DNA of 64,000 bases from Clarkia xantiana subsp. parviflora (GCA_036873135.1 JAPTYO010000026.1:2336001-2400000), one strand, 5' to 3'; positions 21,421 through 32,790 are shown, counted from the stretch's first letter. Numbers and translations: made by a program. The notes: generated by a model from the letters alone, not told the origin.

Positions 21421-22866
21421 ATGCCTTCTACTCGATCGATGGCGGCTGGCAAGAACAGAAGGGGACAATCTGGTGGTTCCCGTCACCCCGCTGCAACGAA
21501 TCTGAATTCAGTACCAGAACAAGAGGAAAACCAGAACCATCCCCCGGCTGAGCACTCCCAGACAGGAGGGCACAATGGATCGCATCCCGAAGATGTTGCC
21601 CCTCAGCACCAGGACAACAGGGGGCAGGAGGCTCCCCCAGCTGCAGATTTGACGAGGGCCGTGGCAGAGGCCATGCCCATGTTTCTGGCGGCTGTAGAGG
21701 CTCTCTTGGATCGAAGAGAGGCTGCGAGGAGGCAGGAGGAGATGCCCCCGTTGGAGGAAGCGACCCTGCCAACAGAGGGTCGGAACGCACAGGAAGCCCC
21801 GCCCCGAGGCCAGGACAGAGGTAGGGCAACTGGTCAGCAAGAAAGGTTCGTGGTTGATGGGCCAGGACCAGTACAGCACAGGACCATTCCCCTGAATGGT
21901 CCCATCACTCCCGACCAGGTAGTAAAGATCGTGAACATCTGTATGGGAGAACAGAAGCCGCTGGTGTCGGAGCTGAGGGATCGATCCACTCACCCCTTCG
22001 TCCCCCGACTCATTGACACCCTAGCCCCGCTTGGGCTAGGCATCCCCACGATAAAGGAGTATGATGGCGAAGGAGATCCAGTTCGCCACGTCCAGAAGCA
22101 CCTCATGGCGTGTCTGGGAAGAGCCCCAAGTGAAGACATAGTGTGTACGTTGTTCCCGAACACACTGGGAGAAAGGGCCCTGACTTGGTTCTTTAGTCTA
22201 CCCCCAGGCTGTATCACTTGCTGGGCAGACATGCACGATGGGTTCATTCAGCAGTACCAGGGTCGGAGGCGTTTATTGAAGAGCGTGATGTCCCTGACCC
22301 AGGTGGTGCAGAGGCCCGACGAATCGCTGGCTCATTACTACCAGCGGTACACAGCCAGCGTAGCAGAGATAGACGAAGAAATCTCGGAGGGCGAAACCAT
22401 CCGCACCTTCATTCGGAATCTGACAGCCCCCTATGGCTCCGACTTGATGCACAGCGTGGCTGAGAAGGCTGTGTGGAATATGGAGGCATTACAGAAGAGG
22501 GTGAAACGGCAGATCGATGTCCAGGAGTCAAAGATAGCCGCGGGAGAACTGGAGCCTCCAAAGTCGAACAAAGGGAAGCAGTCAGTTAAACCTTTTGACG
22601 ATCGTAAGTCAAAGGGTAAACCCGACAGTGGCAAGAATCGAGGTCGTCCGGATCGGAGGGACGACAGACGTTCTTCAAGGAAGGATAAGCGGGAGGATTT
22701 TGACATTCCTCTCAACTGCTCCATGGCGGAAGTGCTGACAGTCATGGAACGACAAGGTATCTCCAGGTACCCCCCGAAGAAAGATGGAGAATTCCTGGGG
22801 TCCCGCACAGATCGCTATTGTCGATTTCACCGCGCAAATGGCCACGACACCAATCACTGTCGGTAG
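21421..22866 (+). CDS. gag: Element B Gag (capsid and zinc knuckle)
   Basis: Starts MPSTRSMAAGK 19 bases after the PBS; upstream in-frame codons belong to the LTR and PBS, so this ATG is preferred. The N-terminal third is Gln/Glu/Pro-rich. The Gag core follows with LTWFFSLPPGCITCWADMHD and the RRLLKSVMSLTQVVQ region, then a basic Lys/Arg stretch and the zinc knuckle CRFHRANGHDTNHC. A TAG at 22864 replaces a Glu codon (GAG elsewhere) right after the knuckle, so protease and RT would need read-through. It would build cytoplasmic virus-like particles. Confidence 0.9.
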   Translation: MPSTRSMAAGKNRRGQSGGSRHPAATNLNSVPEQEENQNHPPAEHSQTGGHNGSHPEDVAPQHQDNRGQEAPPAADLTRAVAEAMPMFLAAVEALLDRREAARRQEEMPPLEEATLPTEGRNAQEAPPRGQDRGRATGQQERFVVDGPGPVQHRTIPLNGPITPDQVVKIVNICMGEQKPLVSELRDRSTHPFVPRLIDTLAPLGLGIPTIKEYDGEGDPVRHVQKHLMACLGRAPSEDIVCTLFPNTLGERALTWFFSLPPGCITCWADMHDGFIQQYQGRRRLLKSVMSLTQVVQRPDESLAHYYQRYTASVAEIDEEISEGETIRTFIRNLTAPYGSDLMHSVAEKAVWNMEALQKRVKRQIDVQESKIAAGELEPPKSNKGKQSVKPFDDRKSKGKPDSGKNRGRPDRRDDRRSSRKDKREDFDIPLNCSMAEVLTVMERQGISRYPPKKDGEFLGSRTDRYCRFHRANGHDTNHCR

Positions 22867-23724
22867 CTGAAGAAGGAGATTGAAAAGCTAATCCAGAAGG
22901 GAAAGCTCAAGGAATTCGTTGGGGATAAGCGGTGTCGATCCCGATCACGGTCCCGTTCCCGATCCCGCGATCGGTCCCCAAAGAAGAAGAGAACCGATCC
23001 AGAGTCATCCGGTGCTCGTAAGGAGAGACGGGGCACTATCAACGTGATCCATGGAGGGTTTGCTGCAGGAGGTGATACCTCATCCGCCCGAGAAGTTTAT
23101 GCCTCTAGAATCCCTACAGCAGTGGTGTTGGGTAAGAGGTCCCGATCCTGGACCTTGAAAGAAGAGATGGTGATCTCCTTCTCGTCGGAGGACCTCATAG
23201 GCGTAGAGACTCCGCATGACGATGCCTTGGTGGTAACCTTGGATGTAGACGGGTTTGAAATGAAGAGAATTCTAATCGACGGGGGGAGCTCCTCCGACAT
23301 CCTATTCATGGACGCGCTGGAGGCTATGGGGAAGACGAAGAAAGATCTAAAGGAGGCAAACTTCCCGATGGTCGGGTTCTCTGGCTCAACCTCCTACCCG
23401 CTAGGAGTAATCACCTTACCAGTGGAGTTTGGTAGCGGGTGGAAATCAGAAAGGAGGAACGTGGAGTTTGTCGTGGTTGATTCCGCGGGGACCTACAATG
23501 CAATTATCAGGAGAACCACCATTAATCCTCTGATGGCGGTTGCCTCGACTGTGCACCAGAAGATGAAGTTCCCGACCGACCACGGAGTCGGAGAGGTCAA
23601 GGGCGACCAAGTGGCTTCCCGAAAATGCTATGTTAATGCCACCCGGAGGAGGAGGCGAGAAGCCATGACTGTCCTCCAGACAGACACAGATCCCAGAGAA
23701 GAGTTTGGGCGTCCCACCCCGTAG
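22867..23724 (+). pseudogene. pro: Element B gag tail (RS tract) and protease
   Basis: Continues the Gag frame after the stop: a basic helix, a short RS tract at about 22935-22970, SPKKKRTDPESS, then the protease with LIDGGSSSDIL at about 23275. The frame ends at 23722-23724 because one C is missing from a CCCC run compared with element A near 985, which throws protease and RT out of frame. Confidence 0.88.
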
Positions 23725-25262
23725 AAGATCTGAAAGAAGTCGAGATCGACGGACCCCAGAGTAAAGTGAAGATCGGGTCTGCTCTGACTGAGGAGACGGC
23801 CCAAAAATTGGTGGAATTGTTGAAGGAGTTCAAGGAGCTGTTTGCCTGGTCCCCCAGCGATACGCCAGGAATCAGCCCCGATGTGATCGTGCACGAGCTG
23901 AAGATAGACCCCGCGATCAAGCCTATCACACAGAAAAGGCGTCCGATGGGCACGGATAAGAAGATCGCGATCCAGCAGGAAGTGGGCAGGTTGCTCGACG
24001 TGGGGTTCATTAAGGAGCTCCGATTCCAGACTTGGGTGGCCAACCCAGTGCTGGTAAAGAAGACCAACGGGAAATGGCGAATGTGCGTGGACTTCCGCGA
24101 CTTGAACAAGGCTTGTCCAAAGGATTGCTATCCACTCCCGAGGATTGACCAGCTGGTGGATGCCACATCGGGACATGAGCTGTTAAGTTTCATGGATGCG
24201 TATTCAGGCTACAACCAGATCAAGATGGCCAAGGAAGACGCCCCCCAGACAGTGACATCTATCACTACGATGTCATGCCTTTCGGGTTGATCAATGCCGG
24301 GGCAACCTACCAGCGGATGGTGAATAAGTTGTTTGGAGATATGCTGGGAGACACCATGGAGGCTTACGTGAATGATATGCTGGTGATGTCCCGACAAGCC
24401 GAGGATCACGTGCACAACCTTACCATGGCGTTTGAGCGGATGAGGCTCCATCAAGTTCGCTTGAACCCGACGAAATGCGCCTTCGGAGTCCACTTAGGGA
24501 AGTTTTTGGGCTTCATGGTGAGCCAAAGAGGAATTGAAGTAAACCCTGAGAAGCTAAGGGCAATCGAGGAGATGCAGTCTCCGATAAACCATCTGGAGGT
24601 GCAAGTACTGAATGGCCGACTAGCTGCAATGAACCGCTTCTTGTCCAAAGCCAGCGACCGATCAATGCCGTTTTTTGAAGTCTTGAGGGCCAACAAAAAA
24701 TTCGAATGGACCGCCAAATGTGAAGAGGCGTTTCAAGCACTCAAGCAGCACCTTCGCACACTCCCGCCGCTGGCGAAACCGGTTCCAGGCGAGCCGCTCT
24801 TCCTTTATTTGGCTGTTTCTGAATTTGCCATTAGCTCTGTGTTAGTAAAGATTGTCGAGGGTACTCAAGTCCCCGTCTATTATGTAAGCAAGGCATTTTC
24901 CAAATCTGAATTGAACTACCCCGCCGTTGAGAAGTACCTCTTTGCGTTGATTATTACTGCTCGGAAGCTAAGGCCATATTTCCACGCACACGAGATCACT
25001 GTGCTAACGAACCAGCCTTTGAAGCATTTTTTGAACCGACCGGATGCGTCGGGGAGATTAGTGAAATGGGCAGTAGAGCTTAGCGAATTTCGCATACACT
25101 TCGCTCCGAGGACAGCCATTAAGGGCCAGGCATTAGCAGATTTCATAGCAGAGTCTACAGCCCCCGATCTGGAAGAAGCGGGCCCTGAAGAGGGGGCAAC
25201 CATGTCCCGACAGAAGTACAACCAGAGAGGGCAGAGCAATCAGAACAGCCAAACAAGGAAAA
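23725..25262 (+). pseudogene. pol: Element B RT and RNase H, two frameshifts
   Basis: RT begins near 23766 with KIGSALTEET and shows VDFRDLNK and FMDAYSGYNQ. At 24246 a deletion of about 16 bp removes the segment around HTAFYADSD and shifts the frame. The following frame (from 24275) has YVNDML where active copies have YVDDM, so the first catalytic Asp of the YVDD pair is replaced by Asn. RNase H follows through LTNQPLKHFL and DASGRLVKW. A further frameshift comes at about 25200 before the archaeal RNase H. Catalytically dead by both criteria. Confidence 0.9.
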
Positions 25263-25272
25263 TACCTGGGAG

Positions 25273-25530
25273 ATGTACACGGATGGCTCCGCGAGTTCAG
25301 ACGGATCAGGAGCGGGCTTCTTGTTGATACCACCGGGTGAAGGTGAACCGCTCCGATATGCTTTGGCTTTAACATTCAAGGCCACAAACAACGAAGCGGA
25401 GTACGAAGCTCTTATCACGGGCCTAAAAATCGCTAAAGGCACTGGAATCGATCACTTGAGAGTGAAGTGCGACGCGGCGTTAATCGTGAACCAGGTTCAA
25501 GGGCGATACAGGGGCAGTCCCCGAGGATAA
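25273..25530 (+). pseudogene. pol: Element B archaeal-type RNase H, deleted after VNQVQGRY
   Basis: Shows YTDGSASS, NNEAEYEAL and KCDAAL, three of the four acidic motif regions, then stops shortly after VNQVQGRY. About 285 bp present in element A (about 2795-3080), including the EADALSK segment, are missing. The junction lies between GGGCGATAC and GGGGCAGTCCCC, with a few shared bases. The second RNase H would be inactive. Confidence 0.88.
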
Positions 25531-25570
25531 GGTAGCAGCGGACAGGATATGTCGGATTGCGTCTAATTAT

Positions 25571-26713
25571 GTGATGCTGGACAATCAGCTGTACAAGAAG
25601 GGCTGGTTCTCGACTCCGTACCTGAAGTTTGTAGCAGAACCCGACACCAATCGAATTCTGAAGAAAATGCATGAGGGGGTCGCGGCTTGTCACGAAGGGG
25701 CCCGATCCATTTTGAGGAAGGTGTTGAACTTAGGCTACTATTGGCCCACGATGAACAAAGAAGCAACGGCGTTGGTCCGATCATGCGACGCGTGCCAGAG
25801 GTACGCCCCGAGTATCGTGGCTCCGGCCGCCAACCTGACATCCATCAAGAGCGCTTGGCCCTTCGCGCAGTGGGGCATCGACTTGGTGGGACCTCTTCCA
25901 CAAGCACAAGGACAATGTAAGTATTTACTTGTAGCTATCGATTATTTTTTGAAATGGATAGAGGCGAAGGCATTGGCCAGAACGACGGGGAACCAGATCG
26001 TCAAGTTCCTCCAAACCCACATCGTGTCCAGATACGGGATTCCTAAGGTGGTGATCAGCGACAATGGCCCACCGTTTAACGGCTCTCAGGTGAGGGAGTA
26101 TCTGGAAGAACTGAACGTTGAGCATCAGACCGCCTCCGTACGCCATGCTCAGACTAATGGCCAGGTGGAGTCAGCCAACAAAATCGTGATGGATGGCCTG
26201 AAGAAGAGGGTCTATGCCCTGAAGGGCAAGTGGCTGAACGAACTGGAAAATGTGCTTTGGGCTGTTAGAACAACACCCAAACGATCGACAGGGGAGACTC
26301 CGTTTGGCCTCGTTTATGGCACGGAAGCTGTCGCCCCTGTGGAGGTAGCTGTGGCGTCCCATCGGATGAGATATTACGAGCCCTTGACGAACGATGAAGT
26401 GAGGCGTCTGGACTTGGACCTACTCGAAGAGAAGAGGCGAGAAGCCGATGAAGTCCAAGCTCGAATGCGTTTGGCGACGACCAGGTACTACAATCGGCGA
26501 GTGAAGTCCCGACAGTTCTTCGTCGGGGAGCTGGTTTGGCGTCGCAACGAGTTCACCCTTTTGGATCGAATCAACAAGATGTCACCAAAATGGGAAGGAC
26601 CTTATAAGGTCGTGGGAATGCCAGCTCCGAACGCATACAAGTTGGAAGACCTCGATGGCAGAACATTAAAGCAATCTTTTAGTGGCGAACACTTGAAGAA
26701 ACACCATGCTTGA
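25571..26713 (+). CDS. pol: Element B integrase, open frame
   Basis: 380 codons without a stop. Zinc-binding region with HEGVAACHEGA and SCDACQ, then DDE core residues in GIDLVGP, ISDNGPP and GQVESANK, a WEGPYKVVG module, and the same HLKKHHA terminus as in element A. It would insert cDNA into the host chromosome. The frame is open but can only be reached through the damaged upstream pol. Confidence 0.9.
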   Translation: MMLDNQLYKKGWFSTPYLKFVAEPDTNRILKKMHEGVAACHEGARSILRKVLNLGYYWPTMNKEATALVRSCDACQRYAPSIVAPAANLTSIKSAWPFAQWGIDLVGPLPQAQGQCKYLLVAIDYFLKWIEAKALARTTGNQIVKFLQTHIVSRYGIPKVVISDNGPPFNGSQVREYLEELNVEHQTASVRHAQTNGQVESANKIVMDGLKKRVYALKGKWLNELENVLWAVRTTPKRSTGETPFGLVYGTEAVAPVEVAVASHRMRYYEPLTNDEVRRLDLDLLEEKRREADEVQARMRLATTRYYNRRVKSRQFFVGELVWRRNEFTLLDRINKMSPKWEGPYKVVGMPAPNAYKLEDLDGRTLKQSFSGEHLKKHHA

Positions 26714-27480
26714 AGAAAGTCGCCTTAAGTGGTGCCCGAAAAAGTCGCCTTAAGTGGTGCCCGATGTAAAATCGCCTTAAGTGGTGTATGTTGTTTATCG
26801 TTTAATTCGATGTAAGCCAATCTTATGCCGTCAATAAATAAAGAGGTTGCTTCCAAATAAGAGTTGTCCTTAGATTTATGCTAAGTGTAAAAGTCGCTTT
26901 CAGTGGTGCACGATGAAAGTCGCCTTCAGTGGTGCACGAGAAAAGTCGCCTTCAGTGGTGCACGATGAAAGTCGCCTTCAGGGGTGCACGATGAAAGTCG
27001 CCTTCAGTGGTGCACGAGAAAAGTCGCCTTCAGTGGTGCACGATGAAAGCCGCCTTAAGTGGTGCACAATACTTAGATTTATTCTAAGTATCCGAAAGTC
27101 GTCTTAAGTGATGCCCGAGAAAAGTCGTCTTAAGTGATGCATGAAACCAAGTCGCCTTAAGTGGTGCGCAGAATTAAGTCGTCTTAAGTGATGCACTCGA
27201 TATTAAGTCGCCTTAAGTGGTGCAAGTTATTAAATCGTCGGGAAAGACGTACGAGAATTTCTTAAGTGTCGAGGTTTCGACTGCTAAGAACTAAGTCGCC
27301 TTGAGTGGTGCACAATCTTTAGGTTTATCCTAAGTAGTAATTAAGTCGTCTTAAGTGATGCACTCGATATTAAGTCGCCTTAAGTGGTGCAAGTTATTAA
27401 ATCGTCGGGAAGGACGTATGAGAATGTCTTAAGTGTGGAAGTTTCGACTTAAGCGCGTATAAGTAAAGTCACTCGGAGAA
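26714..27480 (+). repeat. Element B 3' region tandem repeats
   Basis: About 25 imperfect AAGTCGCCTT-C/A-AGTGGTGCACGA units. A homogenised block lies at 26890-27050, where the unit reads CTTCAGTGGTGCACGATGAA. Hairpins CTTAGATTTA-TTCTAAG type occur near 26870 and 27066. A 64-codon frame here is just the translated repeat. Confidence 0.9.
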
Positions 27481-27586
27481 GTGCAACAAAAGATCGGAAC
27501 TAGAGAAGTTTGATATTGATAAGGGCTCAAGGGCCCGACGACGACACAAGAGAAGAAAATACAAGGACTCTAAAAGATAAAGATAT

Positions 27587-30252
27587 TCAAGCTTGGTCCT
27601 TGTCGGCAGCATCGGCAGCAGCTGGGTCCGCGGAGTCGGTAGCAGAGGGATCCGCAGGATTGGCTTCGGGAGGATTGACCATCGGGGCGTCCGCACTTGG
27701 AAGTTCAGAAGCGTCTTCGACAATTACGGGGGTACTCCCCCCATCACTCTCCTCGGAAAGAGCAAAATACTTCTTCGCAAAGGGAGCGAGGGAAGGAGAC
27801 TTGTCGAAATTGATAGCATCCCCGTACTCCAGGTGGAGCTCCTCAACCGCATTGAAGAAAGTGTTCTCCACCTCCGCGCCAAAGAACTTCATGGCATCAG
27901 CTTGGAAGCCCTCCGACCTCCGATAGTCCTCCCGACCCTTGGCCTCCGCTTCGGCCAGCTGCGCAGGAAATCCCGCGATCAGCTCCTCCAAAGCCTTCTT
28001 CTCAAGGACCAGTTGGTCCTCGGCAGCCTTCTTCTCTTGGGTCAGCCGGTCCACAACTGCCCCCCGCTCCTGCCGCTCTTGCCTCAAGAGCCCCTCGAAG
28101 TCCGCGATCTGGTGCTGGAGGTCCCGAATCTTCTGATTGAGGACAGCCAGCTCTTTGGCAAGCTTCCCCCGTGAAGACTGGGAGGCCTTGAGATCCGCCT
28201 GAAGCTGCTCGCGGACTCCTCGGTCCCGCTCCCGGGCCTCATCATAGGCAATAACATACCCGATGAGCCGGTTGACGTCCCCGACTTAGCATCAAAAGAT
28301 GAAGAAGCGAAGTCTTACTTGTATATGGCGCATGGCCATATTTCGGATATCCCGCTGCATGTGCGTCCGATTGAGGCAAATCGGATGCCGCATAGAAGGC
28401 AGGATAGAACCCGCCAACAGATGCAGGGCCAGCTCCTGGTCGTGCTCCCCTTGTGTGAGCGGGACCCCTTGAAGCGTCTGGATAGGAGCCCAGGGGGCAT
28501 TCTCCTGAGAAGAGTCGAAGGGCTTGTAGAAATTCCCATCGAGAGCAAGGGGAGAAACAGGACGAGGAATGGAAGGGCACGCCTCCGGCTCGGCCCGAGC
28601 AGGGGAAGGAGTGAACTCGTGAATAGGGGATGGCTGCCGCTGCTGCGGAGAAGACGAAGGAGGCGGCCCCTGAGGGGTTGGTTTCAAGGGGGATTGCCCC
28701 GCCTTCCGACGCTGTTGAGGGGGGTCAACCCCGCCAGTCTCCTCGGAGGAGTCCAGAGTTTCCACCTGACGAAACTGTTCGCTAGTTGGAGCCTTCTCTC
28801 CAGCTGAGGAAGGCACCCCCGCTGAAAGAGGTGCATCTGCGGAAGCTGCAGCACCCGAGGAAGCTCCCGAGCGACCTGCACTGGAGGATGAAGAGCTTCA
28901 GAAAGGTAGTCAGGAAGTTCATCGGGATTCTTACACCAAATGATACGTCGGGAGACGTATTGATCCTTCCCGCGGTAATGATAATAGCCTGCCTTCAAGA
29001 CTCAGGGAGTTTTACCTCTAAGGATTCTTTTGACATCAGCAATGCGGGCTTTTTTGGTCGAGGAAATCAAATCTGACGGAACCATCCGCTTGTATGATTT
29101 AATAGCAAGACGGAGTTGTTTACCTTCTTCAGCGTTCTGGACATCGAAGAGCTGGTCCAGATCCACTCGCTTCCGCTTGGGCTGCTCCGCTGAAGGAGAC
29201 CCCGACCTGGCAGCAGCCTTCTTAGCGGACTTCCTCTTCCGCGAGGGGCGGACAACATCAGTCTCCCCCTGCTTAAGGAATAGATCGGTCAGCACAGATA
29301 CCTTCTTGGCTGCAAACAATAAACAAAGGAAAGTTAGAAGTTTACCCAAGAGACCATGTTAGAAGGGCCGTCGAAGAGCTGCCCCCCAGAAACAATATCG
29401 AGGAGTCGGATCCCGGCGTGCACCAGGTCCCGCTCCACGAGTGAGTTGGCATTGAGAGGAGTGTAAGACTCCTCCCACCGATAGAGTTGGATAAGTTGGA
29501 GAGTCTCGAAATCCTCGTCAGCATAAGTGTGGAAAGCAGGCGGAGGGTCTGCTACCACCTCCCAGCGAGGCCAGGGAATGGAGGAATGACGGATAAAGAA
29601 GTAGCTCTTCTTCCAGCTACTATTGTCGGACCCTGTATCGATCAAGAGTCCCCGACCCTTGACCACCTTCCAGGTGTCACTGGTCCAACCGTATCGGGCA
29701 AGCTGCTGCTTACTCCACTTGGGCATCCGGGGGTAGAAGGCGCAAACCCCCGCCTCGTTGCACTTCATCCCATAAAAGGTTCTGAAGAGTTGGAGGCTGT
29801 AGACCCACTTCTGTCGGAGACAGAGGACTTGAAAGGCGTTCCAGAGGCGGATGGAATGGGGAGAAAAGGTGGTGGGATGTGTTCTGTAATGATGGCACAG
29901 CTCGACCAGACTACCGCAGAAGGGGAACCTGATCCCCGCTGATATCTGTCCCGTAGAGACAAACACCTCCCCTTTCTGGGGACGAGTAACCTCAGAGTCA
30001 CTTGAGGGACGATGCCTAGGATATGGGAAACGAGGTTCCCAGGTGATGGTGATGCAACCCTCTCGGAGAGCTGCATCATAGGCAGTATTGGAAATCTCAT
30101 TTGGAGCATAATCAAAATTAAAGGGTTTTCTCCCCTCAGAGCTGGAACCGCTGTCTGAAAAGCAACCAGGGCAAGAAAATACAGTGGGACTCTTGGAGAA
30201 ATTAGAAAGGAAAAGACGAACAAGCAACGAAGAGGGATTCCTTACCAGACAT
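27587..30252 (-). pseudogene. Element B antisense gene (Transposase_28-like, coiled coil)
   Basis: Exon 1 is 30252-30246 (ATGTCTG), intron 1 30245-30155 (91 bp). Exon 2, 30154-29346, is fully open and carries GIRFPFCGSLVEL, FRTFYGMKCNEAG and SSIPWPRWEVVADP. Exon 3 starts near 29304 with KQGETD and a basic KRKSAKKAA stretch. It has a TGA near 29001 (CGA in element I) and a frameshift near 28900 from loss of one G. The 3' part of intron 3 with its acceptor is deleted near 28285. The last exon is a coiled coil plus an acidic tail ending DKDQA at 27587. Intron 1 is also open in frame, giving an unbroken frame 30332-29334. Confidence 0.82.
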
Positions 30253-30414
30253 AATGAAGTAGAGGTTGAAGGAGATGAACGAAACGTCGCCGGAAAGATG
30301 ATCGGGAAGACTCCGAAGACCTTTGAAATCACAGAGCTTGGAATTGCAGAGGAATCGCAGAGAGCTTTTGAGAATTCGAAGACGGTAAAAGTTAAATTGT
30401 GACTGTGGCTAGGG

Positions 30415-30421
30415 TTTTATA
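30415..30421 (-). promoter_or_regulatory. TATA box of the element B antisense gene
   Basis: Minus strand CTATAAAACCCTAGCC, about 165 bp upstream of the ATG at 30252. Confidence 0.65.
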
Positions 30422-30793
30422 GTCGAAGAAGACGGTTGAAAGGACACTTCGATCCGAGTCGTCGAAGTCGAAGAGTCTTAATCCGGACCGTTGAGATGAA
30501 ACGTGCAGAAGGACAACGGGCGTAATGATGAAACGGCCTGAAAAGCACTTTTTCAGAAAAGGACAGGCGCGAAAAATCAGGCACGTGGGTCAAAAACGTC
30601 ACTCCATTATCTACTGCATTTAATGCACTAGGAAACCGAGAAGACCCTTGGGATATAATAGTTATCCACAAAACCCTGAGGAAACGTAAAGGAGGAGACT
30701 GATAAACTGAGTAACTGAACCAAGGAAAAGATCCCCGACTCTAGTATTGAAGGATCGGGAGTTGAAAGACACGACGAACTAAAAGCCCTCATG

Positions 30794-30806
30794 TCTTGGG
30801 GGCAAA
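30794..30806 (+). other. Element B polypurine tract
   Basis: TCTTGGGGGCAAA immediately before the 3' LTR start TGATGGG. Confidence 0.85.
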
Positions 30807-31504
30807 TGATGGGTCCGACTATAGTCGTCAGGCCCCTTAACGGCGAGGAAACGGCAAACAGGCCCATCAGGCCCCAAAGTGAAGGTCAAGATGACCTAGG
30901 AGAAGGGTCCCGATGAAGGGAGTCCCGACAAGGCAAGGTCCCGACAGAGTCGGTCCCGACAGTGGAGCTGGAAGCTCCCGATGAGAAGCCTTTAAGTAGG
31001 CCCCGATGATGAATCCCTGAGAATGATTGGCCCTGTCACGATGACGAGGGGCCCCGAGCGGTGACATAACGAGATAACTCTGGAGTCCCCGACGGGAGTT
31101 GGGACTCGTTATCAGAGGATAAAGCCAAGATATGCGGGGCGTGGCCGAGATACGCGGAACGTGGATTAAGATACACGGAGCGTGGCCGAGATACGCGGGG
31201 CATGGCTAAGATACGCGAGATCACGTCCGAGATATGCGGGATACGGGCTAACCACCCCTAATGGTTCGCCAGGTACCTGAGGCATCTCTTTGCCTATAAA
31301 AGGGCAGGAGGTCACCTCAGATCACTTACGTTGAGTTGAATACACTCTGAGTTTATTACTTGCCAGTCATACGAGATACTCATTTAAGCATCGGAGAGGG
31401 ATTCTGGGTCACCGCCCGGTCTATCCCCTCTTGCAGGATTACGTGGAGCAAAGGAGCTAGGATTGCCGTCAAAGTCTGTACCGGAGTTCCATCGTAATCC
31501 AACA
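30807..31504 (+). repeat. Element B 3' LTR (698 bp)
   Basis: Same length and ends as the 5' LTR. TATA box at 31295-31301. Differences from the 5' LTR seen by eye number about seven, all substitutions. Confidence 0.96.
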
Positions 31505-31682
31505 CCCTCTAGGGTTCGGCGTCGACCTATGTGGGTGGGGAGGCCCAATTTTGGGCCTCCCATGTCACATGGGAATTGGGTGGAGCCCAATTAGCCCAAA
31601 TGTGATATTTACCTAATTGTCTTAGGTATCCACATATATTAACGGGCTACCAGTTACAGCGTCACGTCACCATATGCTAACA
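31505..31682 (-). repeat. Copia element E 3' LTR, second part
   Basis: Starts with the right TSD copy CCCTC of element B. GAGGCCCAATTTTGGGCC matches the D LTR at 19726. It ends GCTAACA at 31682, so on the element strand the LTR begins TGTTAGC. Together the two parts make an LTR of about 600 bp. Confidence 0.75.
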
Positions 31683-31690
31683 GCTCCCAG
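31683..31690 (-). other. Probable polypurine tract of copia element E
   Basis: Minus strand CTGGGAGC directly precedes the LTR start TGTTAGC. Short purine runs of the GGGAG type are usual before plant copia 3' LTRs. Confidence 0.45.
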
Positions 31691-32790
31691 TCGCCGAAAT
31701 GGGATGGTGCCTGCTAATGTATTGTCATCCAATAGCATCATCATTTCAGTCTTCAGTTATTGTCTCCGTCTCCGAATAGTTCATACGAGGTTTGCCATGC
31801 GACTGGCGGATACGACGAGCATCGTGCTACTCATCTGTTAGGAGTATTGTAGCGCCCGCAGAATGTTGATTCCCTGTCGTAAATCAATCCTGTTAAAAAC
31901 AAAATATGTACCGCACTGTATCCTTGGTCAACTGATAATTCTCCAATTGCCCAGTTTTCCACGTAGGAATACTTCTCCAGGGCATCCGTACAAGTGTTCA
32001 CAACCTTCAACTAATATCCGGTTGGTGGCCACCTAGTGAACACAAGAGTCAGTGAATTATAGGTGAACATGACCATACCCATCACTTATACCCTTATTCT
32101 AACTCAACTGGTTTCCAAAGACGTCGTCACTTGGCCTTTTTCTTTGGCACTACGCTGGTACGCCAGGAAGCGAATATTGAGCCAGACCTAAGGTATAAGT
32201 TCTGAGTCCGAGAGGATACTTTGGATGCCTCTTCATAAGACATCCGGGATCAATCACACGCTCAAGGTGAAGAAGCATGGGCCCTTTGAATCACAAGGAT
32301 TCTAGCTAGCACAACCGAACATGACCCCGTGGTCTAATATGGCACGTGCACTATCAAGCACGCGTCGATAGCACACCTGGACAAGCCAGGGATGGGATAT
32401 GTCAATCATGCTATCGCAGAATCTTTCATCTGGCCTTGAATGTGATTTTAATGATGGACAGAGTCCTACACGGCGATTTACAAAACGAAGATCAAGTCAT
32501 GCTTTTAGGCGTGACCAATTTATCGTTTCGTTTAACCAGGTTTATCCCCCTGGTTCTTAGCCAATCTTGTTGTGGTAGTGGTTCCCCTCTCCTACAAGAT
32601 GACCGTTCCTGTGTGATGAGGCATGGTTCACATTCGACATAATTTTGGCGGATGAATTTTGCCTCTTCCTACGACTTAGTTTATTAACCGTAAAATCCGA
32701 TGTTAGTTATCATTATGACGTCGATGGATCATATACTCAATTTGCAATTCTTTTATTCAATCGAAATATTATTTTAAAAGTCAAAATGCT
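31691..32790 (-). other. 3' non-coding part of copia element E
   Basis: No coding motif found on either strand. A 98-codon plus-strand frame at 32346-32642 has no recognisable domain. By position this is the untranslated stretch between the E RNase H and its 3' LTR. Confidence 0.5.

Larger units (their letters stand above)
20687..31504 (+). mobile_element. Element B: complete but defective Tat-type element, 10.8 kb
   Basis: Two 698-bp LTRs, perfect 5-bp TSD, PBS, gag-pol on the plus strand, 3' repeats, antisense gene on the minus strand and PPT. It interrupts the 3' LTR of copia element E. The LTR pair shows about seven differences by eye (about 1%), pointing to a recent insertion, yet the coding region has at least one stop, several frameshifts, and deletions in RT and archaeal RNase H. 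Confidence 0.97.

Noticed and set aside
20260..31682. Copia LTR split by element B as a solo LTR
   Set aside because: No duplication of the left flank (AGTTT) follows the right end; instead a PPT-like tract and RNase H/RT remnants follow, so it is a 3' LTR.
32346..32642. 98-codon plus-strand frame, possible host gene exon
   Set aside because: No recognisable domain or splice context, and it lies in the 3' non-coding part of copia element E.
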